Positions 57,370 to 64,000 of a stretch of 64,000 nucleotides of DNA are shown piece by piece (position 1 is the first letter of the stretch; each line of letters starts with the position of its first letter). The DNA comes from JAAZKA01 sp034926225 (GTDB taxonomy: Bacteria; Bacillota; Clostridia; Oscillospirales; QAMX01). The stretch is from positions 186,001-250,000 of the forward strand of contig JAYFRF010000001.1 of NCBI GenBank assembly GCA_034926225.1, written 5' to 3'. Made by a program: the position numbers and the translations under genes. The notes below the pieces were generated by a model, which was given only the letters and a program-made list of their open reading frames with translations, was not told the DNA's origin and did no database searches.

Positions 57370-60300
57370 TTATTTAACCACTACATTCTCGTCGCCAACA
57401 AGTCCGCGCAGCGCTTTATAGAGGATGGGACTCGCCATAAAGTACTGCGGTTTTCCGGCGTCGGTATATTCCTTTGTCCCTGTATCGTACAGGCTGACCG
57501 GCAGCGTACCGTGGAATACGCGCAGCGTCGCCATGACCTGCTCGAAGCGGGCGCAGTTTTCATCGTTAAAGCGGATATACAGCTTTTTCGGATTTTCCGG
57601 ATCGAGCGCCACTGGCGGTGCTTGTAGGGTTTCCTCCGGCGGAGGTATTTGCGCAGGATCGTCCAGAATGACGAGCGGGGCGATTTCATCGACCACGAGC
57701 TTGGGATCCTCCTCTTCTCTGCCGCTTAAACGTCCGCGTACGCGGACGGCGACGCCCTCGCGCAGAAGACCGCCGGAAGCCTGGAGCGTGCGGTTAAACA
57801 GCAGCGTCTCTATAGACGCGGATGTGTCCTCAATCGTGACATAGGCCATCATCGACGCGTTTTTCGTAGCTTTCACGCGTATCTGTGCGATAAGCCCCGC
57901 GATGGTGACGTATTCGCCGTCGCGGAAGTCTTCGATGTTCTCGCGGAAGCCTTCGATGACGGACGCAAGACGCGGCAGCCGCATTTTCGCAAGAGTAGTC
58001 TCATAGACCTCCATTGGGTGTCCGGAAAGATAGAGTCCGGCGGCTTCCTTTTCCATATGCAGAAGCTCTGTGCGGTCAAGCTCCGGCAGTAGCTGCATAT
58101 CGGCTTCCCGTTCGTCCGGCGGCAGGGCAGATGCCATTTCAAACATGGAAAGCTGCCCGGAAAGCCGGTATTTCGCATCGGCGGCCGCGGCGTCGAGTAC
58201 GCGGTCATAACTGCTCAGCAGCGTCGCACGGGTCAGTCCAAAGCCTGTGAACGCGCCTGCACGGATCAGGCTGTCGAGCGCGCGGCGGTTCAAGTCGTTT
58301 GTCACCATACGGTCACAGAAGGATTTGAAGGTCTTAAACGGCCCGTTATCCGTCCGTTCGCGAATCAGACCGCGTACGAAGGCGTGGCCGACGTTCTTAA
58401 TCGCGCCGAGACCGAAGCGAATATTTTCCCCCGCGACGGTGAAGCCGTCGTCGGACTCGTTGACATCCGGCGGCAGAACGGCGATGCCCATCGCGTGGCA
58501 CTCCGCAATGTATTCGGAGACCTTCGGCGTGAAGTCGAGGACGGAAGTTAAAAGCGCCGCCATGTATTCGCGCGGATAATGACATTTCAAATAGGCCGTC
58601 TGGAAGGAGATGAACGCGTAGGACACGGCGTGCCCTTTCGGGAAAGCGTATTTCGCAAATTCCTGCATTTCATCGAAGATGGAGACGGCGGCGTCCTCCG
58701 GTACCCCGCGGGCGAGAGCGCCGTCAATACCCAATTCGGGGTTACCGTAAATAAAGTTATGGCGCTCTTGCTCCAGCACGGAAAGCTTTTTCTTGGACAT
58801 GGCGCGGCGCACAATATCCGCGCGGCCGAGCGAGTACCCGGCAAGCTTTCGGCAAATCGCCATAACCTGTTCCTGATAGACGATGCAGCCGTTCGTTTCC
58901 TTTAAAATATCCTCTAAAAGCGGTGTTTTATAGGTGATCTTCGACGGGTCGAACTTGCACTCGATATAGCGGGGAATGGAGTCCATCGGCCCGGGACGGT
59001 AGAGCGCGATGACGGCGGTGATTTCATCGATGGAGCGGGGCTTGAGTCCGACGACGACATTAGTCATACCGGCGGACTCGATCTGGAAGATGCCGGAGGT
59101 CTTGCCCGTGGCAAGGTAGTCGTAGGTCGCGGGGTCGTCGTCCGGCACTTTTTTGATATCGAAATCAGGGATGCGGCGGCGGACGAGCGCCTGCGCCTCG
59201 TCGATCACGGTCACGTTGCGAAGCCCCAGGAAGTCCATTTTCAGGAGCCCCATGTCGGCGACGGTGTTCATATCAAACTGCGTGACAATTGCCTCATCGT
59301 TTCGGGCAAGCGGGACATATTCCGATACGGGGCGGTCGGTAATGACGACGCCGGCGGCATGGGTGGAGGCGTGACGGGGCATGCCCTCGAGCGCCATCGC
59401 GGTATCCAGCACGCGCTTGGTCGTCGGATCGGATTCGTAGCGTTCGCGTAGCTGCGGGTTTACGTTCAGGGCGTTCTTCAGCGTGATGTGCAGCTCGTTT
59501 GGCACAAGTTTCGCAATCGCGTCGGTATCGGCATAGCTGACGCCAAGAGCGCGTCCGACATCGCGTACGGCGGCGCGGGCGGCCATGGTGCCGAAGGTGA
59601 CGATTTGGGCGACGTGATCCGCGCCGTATTTTTGGATCGCGTAGTCGATCATCTCCTGCCGACGGATATAGCAGTAGTCCATGTCGATATCCGGCATGCT
59701 GACACGCTCCGGGTTCAGGAAGCGGTCGAAGAACAGGTCAAAACGCATCGGGTCGACGTTCGTAATATGCAGACTGTACGACACGATGCTGTTGGCGGAG
59801 GAGCCTCTCCCCTCGCCGACGGGGATATGTTCGGCTCTGGCATGGGCGATGAAGTCCGCGACGATGAGAAAGTAGACGGCAAAGCCCATCTTGTTGATAA
59901 CGCCCAGCTCATAGTCACAGCGTTCCTTAAGCGATTCCGCGCGGTCGCCGTAGCGCTCCCGTAAGCCCTCGTAGGCGCGCTCCCGCAGATATTCGGCGGG
60001 GTCGGCATTGTCCGGCAGCGGGAAAACGGGCAGATGGTACTGATCAAACTCGAACTCGACCCGGCAGCGTTCGGCAATGCGGACGGTGTTTGCGATAGCA
60101 TCTGCATCGCCAGGGAACAGCGCTGCCATTTCGTCACCGGACTTAAGATAAAACTCGTCCGTTTCAAACTTCATGCGGTCGGGCTCGTCTACGGTTTTGT
60201 TTGTCTGGACGCACATCAGCACGTCCTGCGTATAGGAATCCTCCCGGCGCATGTAGTGGACGTCGTTGGTGACGACCATCGGGATGCCAAGCTCATGCGC

Positions 60301-60876
60301 TATCTCACGCAGAACACGGTTAACCTCCGGCTCCATGCGCAGACGGTGATCCTGCAATTCGATGAAGAAGTTATCCTGTCCGAAGATTTCGTTCATAGTG
60401 ACCGCCATTTTGCGGGCGCGGTCGTTGTCGTTTTGCAGGATGGCGCGGGATAAGGGTCCCGACAGGCAAGCGGAACAGGCGATTAAGCCCTTCGTATGCG
60501 TGCGCAGAATATCCAAATCGATGCGGGGTTTTGAGTAGAAGCCTTCGACAAAGCCCGCGCTGACGAGAGCCATCAGATTTTGGTACCCCTCCTGCGTTTC
60601 GGCGAGCAGCACGAGATGCATGGGGTTTCCGGTCTCGCGGTCGCGGTCGAAGCGGGAGCCGGGGGCCAGATAGACCTCGCAGCCAATGACAGGATGCAGT
60701 CCCGCCTTTTTCGCAGCATTGTAAAAGGCCACAACGCCGTACATCACGCCGTGATCGGTGATGGCGACGGACTTTTGTCCGAGGGATTTGGCGTACTCCA
60801 TCATATCAGCGATACGGCAGGCGCCGTCGAGGAGACTGTATTCGGTATGCAGATGCAGGTGGACAAAATCGGTCAT
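57370..60876 (-). CDS. dnaE: DNA polymerase III subunit alpha
   Basis: 1168-residue replicative polymerase of the DnaE type. N-terminal PHP domain (FVHLHLHTEYSLLDGACRI), polymerase catalytic aspartates in VSMPDIDMDYCYIRRQEM near residue 392, KAYF-like region AKYAFPKGHAVSYAFISF, a helix-hairpin-helix and a C-terminal OB fold (VTIAGLIAQIRVKATKNASM). In Clostridia a PolC usually shares replication with DnaE; PolC is not in this window. Its ATG overlaps the whiA stop (ATGA). Confidence 0.96.
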   Translation of the reverse strand: MTDFVHLHLHTEYSLLDGACRIADMMEYAKSLGQKSVAITDHGVMYGVVAFYNAAKKAGLHPVIGCEVYLAPGSRFDRDRETGNPMHLVLLAETQEGYQNLMALVSAGFVEGFYSKPRIDLDILRTHTKGLIACSACLSGPLSRAILQNDNDRARKMAVTMNEIFGQDNFFIELQDHRLRMEPEVNRVLREIAHELGIPMVVTNDVHYMRREDSYTQDVLMCVQTNKTVDEPDRMKFETDEFYLKSGDEMAALFPGDADAIANTVRIAERCRVEFEFDQYHLPVFPLPDNADPAEYLRERAYEGLRERYGDRAESLKERCDYELGVINKMGFAVYFLIVADFIAHARAEHIPVGEGRGSSANSIVSYSLHITNVDPMRFDLFFDRFLNPERVSMPDIDMDYCYIRRQEMIDYAIQKYGADHVAQIVTFGTMAARAAVRDVGRALGVSYADTDAIAKLVPNELHITLKNALNVNPQLRERYESDPTTKRVLDTAMALEGMPRHASTHAAGVVITDRPVSEYVPLARNDEAIVTQFDMNTVADMGLLKMDFLGLRNVTVIDEAQALVRRRIPDFDIKKVPDDDPATYDYLATGKTSGIFQIESAGMTNVVVGLKPRSIDEITAVIALYRPGPMDSIPRYIECKFDPSKITYKTPLLEDILKETNGCIVYQEQVMAICRKLAGYSLGRADIVRRAMSKKKLSVLEQERHNFIYGNPELGIDGALARGVPEDAAVSIFDEMQEFAKYAFPKGHAVSYAFISFQTAYLKCHYPREYMAALLTSVLDFTPKVSEYIAECHAMGIAVLPPDVNESDDGFTVAGENIRFGLGAIKNVGHAFVRGLIRERTDNGPFKTFKSFCDRMVTNDLNRRALDSLIRAGAFTGFGLTRATLLSSYDRVLDAAAADAKYRLSGQLSMFEMASALPPDEREADMQLLPELDRTELLHMEKEAAGLYLSGHPMEVYETTLAKMRLPRLASVIEGFRENIEDFRDGEYVTIAGLIAQIRVKATKNASMMAYVTIEDTSASIETLLFNRTLQASGGLLREGVAVRVRGRLSGREEEDPKLVVDEIAPLVILDDPAQIPPPEETLQAPPVALDPENPKKLYIRFNDENCARFEQVMATLRVFHGTLPVSLYDTGTKEYTDAGKPQYFMASPILYKALRGLVGDENVVVK

Positions 60877-61793
60877 TCAAGGCTTCCCCCATTGGTTTCA
60901 CGGTCGATTTGGATTAAACGCTGAAGGCGGTAGTTGAGCGTCGCGCGGCTGATGGCGGGCTCGAAGGTGGCGGCGAGGGCGGTGAGGGCAAGATCGGGGT
61001 AAGCGGTGCGCGCGTCGGCTGCGGCGCGCAGCTCTCCCGAGAGCTTTTCGAGCGCGCCCGAGCTGCGCAGACGTTCGATGGCCTCGCATTGTTGTCCGGA
61101 GGCGGCGACGGATTTCGATATATTTGCAGAATCGCAGTTGACCTGTCGGTTGACGCGGTTGCGGACATCCTTTTCGACTTTGACGGACATCACCTGCAGC
61201 GCGTACATAGGTGCGCCGATGGTGGTGAGGAAATTCTCTATTTTCTCGCTGTATTTATAATACAACACGTAATTTGCCCGGCGGATGGTCACCTTGGGTT
61301 CCAGATCCATATCCTGAAGAAGAGCGACCAGCTCGCGGGAAAGGTTAAAATGCGGGGTGACCAGCTCGAGATGATACCGCTTTTCGGGATGGGCGACGGA
61401 GCCGCTGACTAAAAACGCGCCGCGTAAAAACGCCGCGCGGGTGGATTCCTCCTCGAGCACAGCCCGGTTGACTCTTAAGGGTGTCAGTCTCGCGGCGTCG
61501 AGTCCGAAGGCACTGAAAATGCGGTCGATATCCGCCCTCTCGGTGACGGAAATAACGGTTTTACCTCCCGGATGAGGGGTACGGATGTCGGGCATGACGG
61601 AAAAGACGCGCGTATAGAGCATCGGCAACCGGCGGATGAGCGCGGGCTGCTCGGTGACATGACGAATACCGTCGGCGCCGAAGACCGTCGCAAACAGTAG
61701 CATCCCATAAGCTTCGGCGAGCAGATCGGCGGCATTTGTAAGACTTATCCGTCCCAGTTGTTCCTTGACGGAGGAAGAAAAGGAAGTGTCCAT
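60873..61793 (-). CDS. whiA: WhiA family DNA-binding protein
   Basis: 306-residue regulator with a LAGLIDADG-like N-terminal domain (FLRGAFLVSGSVAHPEKRYH near residue 122) and a C-terminal helix-turn-helix (LALTALAATFEPAISRATLN, then YRLQRLIQI). In Gram-positive bacteria WhiA affects sporulation or cell division. Start at ATG 61793, preceded by GGGAG; upstream ATG at 61823 overlaps murB. Gap to murB is four bases. Confidence 0.93.
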   Translation of the reverse strand: MDTSFSSSVKEQLGRISLTNAADLLAEAYGMLLFATVFGADGIRHVTEQPALIRRLPMLYTRVFSVMPDIRTPHPGGKTVISVTERADIDRIFSAFGLDAARLTPLRVNRAVLEEESTRAAFLRGAFLVSGSVAHPEKRYHLELVTPHFNLSRELVALLQDMDLEPKVTIRRANYVLYYKYSEKIENFLTTIGAPMYALQVMSVKVEKDVRNRVNRQVNCDSANISKSVAASGQQCEAIERLRSSGALEKLSGELRAAADARTAYPDLALTALAATFEPAISRATLNYRLQRLIQIDRETNGGSLE

Positions 61794-61797
61794 CGGT

Positions 61798-62706
61798 TTA
61801 TTCTCCCAAGAATCGGATTTCACATTCGAGCCGCACGCCGAACAGCGTGAAAACGGTTGCCTGGATATGTTCGATCAGACGCCGGACATCGTCGCAGGAA
61901 GCGCCGCCGGTATTGACGATGAAGCCTGCGTGCTTTTCGGAAACCTGCGCGCCGCCGATACGGCAGCCCTTAAGCCCCGCGTCCTGAATGAGCTTTCCGG
62001 TGAAATACCCGTCCGGACGCTTAAAGACGCTGCCCGCGCTGGGGAGGTCTAGGGGCTGCGACGCGGCGCGCTTGGCAATCAAGTCGTCCATCTCGGCGCG
62101 GATGGCGTCCGGCTCGCCGGGGCTCAGCCTCATCCGGGCGGTCAAAACGGTCAGGTCGGGACGTTTGGTGAAAGGACTGCGGCGGTGGCCAAACAACGCC
62201 GGAACGAGCCGCATCTCGTGCACTTCGCCCGTTTCGTCGCAATAGGTGACGCTTTCTAAGACCATGCGCAGCTCGCCGCCGTACGCACCCGCGTTCATCA
62301 CGACCGCGCCGCCGACCGAGCCGGGGATACCGTGTGCAAACGCAAGGCCGGCAAGCCCCTCACGCTGCGCCATAACCGCCGCGCGGGATAAAAGGCAGCC
62401 CGCGTCGGCGTAAAGCATGTCACCCTCAACCCACGCGCCGGTAAAGCTGACAGCGGTTTTTAAGACGACGGCATAAACACCCTCATCCGGGACAAGGAGG
62501 TTTGTGCCGTTGCCGATGACAAGCAGCCGCTCGCCCGCGCGATATGCGCAGGCGAGGATGGCGGGGATGTCGTCGGGCTTGCCGGGGCATACCAGCGCAC
62601 GGGCGGGACCGCCGATGTGGAAGGAGGTGTGCCGGGACAGCGGCTCATATTCAAGAATTCGCGCGGAAGGTACGCTGTCCGCAAGCATTGAGAGAAAATG
62701 CTCCAC
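61798..62706 (-). CDS. murB: UDP-N-acetylenolpyruvoylglucosamine reductase
   Basis: 302-residue FAD enzyme of peptidoglycan precursor synthesis. FAD-binding elements LSRHTSFHIGGPARALVCP, VIGNGTNLLVPDEG and GLAGLAFAHGIPGSVGGAVVMNAGAYG region; catalytic serine in PSAGSVFKRPDG and the final glutamate in EIRFLGE (type IIb, Gram-positive). Start is GTG at 62706, preceded by AGGAGGAG. Confidence 0.95.
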   Translation of the reverse strand: MEHFLSMLADSVPSARILEYEPLSRHTSFHIGGPARALVCPGKPDDIPAILACAYRAGERLLVIGNGTNLLVPDEGVYAVVLKTAVSFTGAWVEGDMLYADAGCLLSRAAVMAQREGLAGLAFAHGIPGSVGGAVVMNAGAYGGELRMVLESVTYCDETGEVHEMRLVPALFGHRRSPFTKRPDLTVLTARMRLSPGEPDAIRAEMDDLIAKRAASQPLDLPSAGSVFKRPDGYFTGKLIQDAGLKGCRIGGAQVSEKHAGFIVNTGGASCDDVRRLIEHIQATVFTLFGVRLECEIRFLGE

Positions 62707-62733
62707 TTTGACTCCTCCTAAGATGCTAAAAAA

Positions 62734-63684
62734 TCACACGCTTTTGCCGAGCATAGCCGCGCCGATGATACCGGCGTCGTTGCCGAGCGCCGCGATCTTG
62801 ATCTCGGTCTGCGCACAGTAGCGGGTATAACGCTCCCGCTCGACGAATTCGCGAACCGGGCCGAGAAGGTATTCGCCCTCCTTGCTGATCGCGCCGCCGA
62901 CGCATAAGACCTCGGGCTGGAAGATATTGACGAGGTTTGTGATGCCGATGGCGACGTACTCGCGGTACTGTCGGACGACTTCCTCGGCGACGGCGTCTCC
63001 CGCCCTCGCCGCATCGAAGGCGGTCTTGCCGGAGACATGCTCTATAGAGCCGTTTTGCAGCTGCCACATGGCGCTTTCCGGATGGGCAAGCATCGCCGCG
63101 CGGGTGTCCGCAATGAGACCGGAAACAGAAGCGTAAGCTTCCCAGCAGCCGTTTCGTCCGCAGGTACAGGGACGGCCGCTGGCTACGATCACCATATGGC
63201 CAAGCTCCGCGCCGTTTGCGTTAAATCCGGAATAGATCTTGCGGTCGATAATGATACCGCCGCCGACACCGGTGCCAAGGGTGATCATGATCGCGTCCCG
63301 GCAGCCCTTCGCGGCGCCCGCGTATGCTTCGCCGAGTGCCGCGGCATTCGCGTCATTGTCGATATGAACCGGGATATCCCAGTGCTCGCGGATCAACGCG
63401 GCGAGCGGGGTTTTTAAGAAATTTATGTTGTTTGCATAAAGGATGACGCCGTTTTCGCGGTCAATGGAGCCGGGGCTGCCGATACCGATCCATGCGACAT
63501 CCGCGAGATCGACGCCCGATTTCTTTGCGACGTTCCGGCAGAGATCCGCCATATCCGCGGCGATTTCGGCTGCCGGACGGGACGCTCCGGACGGGATGCT
63601 ATCCTTACAGAGGATTTCGCAGTTGTCGTTCACGACGCCGGCGGCGATCTTCGTACCGCCCAAATCCACACCGATATATACCAT
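62734..63684 (-). CDS. ROK family glucokinase
   Basis: 316-residue sugar kinase phosphorylating glucose (or a related sugar) at O6 in the cytoplasm. N-terminal phosphate loop YIGVDLGGTKIAAG, catalytic aspartate in IDNDANAAALGE near residue 107, and the ROK zinc motif CTCGRNGCWEAYAS near residue 172. AGGAG precedes the ATG. Assigned to glucokinase (GlcK) from the family and from its place beside cell-wall genes; other ROK sugars cannot be excluded. Confidence 0.88.
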   Translation of the reverse strand: MVYIGVDLGGTKIAAGVVNDNCEILCKDSIPSGASRPAAEIAADMADLCRNVAKKSGVDLADVAWIGIGSPGSIDRENGVILYANNINFLKTPLAALIREHWDIPVHIDNDANAAALGEAYAGAAKGCRDAIMITLGTGVGGGIIIDRKIYSGFNANGAELGHMVIVASGRPCTCGRNGCWEAYASVSGLIADTRAAMLAHPESAMWQLQNGSIEHVSGKTAFDAARAGDAVAEEVVRQYREYVAIGITNLVNIFQPEVLCVGGAISKEGEYLLGPVREFVERERYTRYCAQTEIKIAALGNDAGIIGAAMLGKSV

Positions 63685-63713
63685 ATGAGATTCTCCTGTT
63701 CTATATACAAAAA

Positions 63714-64000
63714 TTACTTTGTGATTAATAAATCCTTCTCATACGCGACGCGTGGAGAACCGTGGGTGGTTCGTATCCGTCCGCGAAAAGCAAAGCCGCT
63801 CTTTTCAAGCGCGCGACGCATACTGGCATTATCCTCATGCGTATCAATGCGCACCGTACGGCAGCCACTGTCCCGCGCAATACCGCAGAGTGCCCGAAAC
63901 AGTATTCCCGCGACTCCCCTGCCCTTACAGCCATTGCTCACTGCGACACGGTGAATCGCGGCGTACGGCAGACTGCCAAGCCAGTCGCCTTCCGTGATGA
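63714..64000 (-). CDS. GNAT N-acetyltransferase, N terminus outside the window
   Basis: C-terminal fragment of about 95 residues. The acetyl-CoA loop is recognisable (VSNGCKGRGVAGILFRAL), followed by RTVRIDTHEDNASMRRALEK and FAFRGRIRT, as in typical GNAT folds. The frame is open to the last base of the window, so the true start lies beyond it; the GTG inside the fragment is not a start. Substrate unknown. Confidence 0.8.
   Translation of the reverse strand, partial: ITEGDWLGSLPYAAIHRVAVSNGCKGRGVAGILFRALCGIARDSGCRTVRIDTHEDNASMRRALEKSGFAFRGRIRTTHGSPRVAYEKDLLITK

Overview
This 64 kb window comes from a chromosome of an anaerobic, Gram-positive, spore-forming bacterium of the class Clostridia (Bacillota). 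I infer this from family content and gene order, not from a database search. Signals are the dgt-dnaG-rpoD block, WhiA, an Asp23/Gls24 protein next to nusB, a spore-type Tlp protein, a membrane pyrophosphatase, a K-like proton-conducting antiporter subunit, (R)-citramalate synthase, strong AGGAGG ribosome binding sites and tRNA genes that encode their CCA ends. Most of the window looks moderately GC-rich; the stretches around 19.7-20.3 kb and 23.5-29.4 kb are visibly richer in A+T.

Layout. 0-3.7 kb: a complex I/Mrp-like membrane subunit, then an ECF transporter S component with a structured leader and a two-domain P-loop kinase. 3.7-9.4 kb, minus strand: a membrane EAL protein, glycerol kinase, a Gfo/Idh/MocA oxidoreductase and a DUF1848 protein. 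9.5-19.5 kb: hslO translationally coupled to an unrecognised sugar-hydrolase-like gene, the pyrophosphatase hppA, a GH38 alpha-mannosidase, an AraC regulator, a second Gfo/Idh/MocA gene and a GyrI-like effector-binding protein. 19.7-23.5 kb: an SH3-like protein, five tRNA genes (Val, Asp, Phe, Gly, Gly), a large glycosidase-like protein and tRNA-Pro. 23.5-29.4 kb is an accessory stretch: a frameshifted methyltransferase, a NiCo (czcD-type) riboswitch controlling a P-type ATPase, a transposase remnant, and several very small basic proteins including a Tlp homologue and an HMA-like protein without its metal-binding cysteines.

29.5-36 kb carries YbaK, a URO-D family protein and a sugar block (SGNH hydrolase, L-fucose isomerase, L-rhamnose mutarotase, radC, amidohydrolase) that starts only 26 bp after rpoD with no visible terminator. 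36-42.3 kb: rpoD, dnaG, dgt, yigZ, hflX, rpmE. 42.4-45.1 kb: two more Gfo/Idh/MocA genes and a DUF6054-like protein. 45.2-64 kb is a dense minus-strand block of core genes: purB, an aminotransferase, asnS, a TSCPD protein, cimA, leuA, a PAP2-like membrane protein, ispA, xseB, xseA, a TsaD paralogue, nusB, asp23-like, dnaE, whiA, murB, a ROK glucokinase and a GNAT fragment cut by the window end. Many of these overlap by ATGA or GTGA.

The most rewarding places to look are the two leader RNAs (about 1950-2060 and 24591-24710), the small spore-type protein cluster at 27.9-29.1 kb, the hslO-coupled gene at 10.4 kb, the sugar operon behind rpoD, and the EAL protein in which a normally conserved catalytic-site aspartate is glycine. 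I saw no CRISPR array, prophage or rRNA gene.
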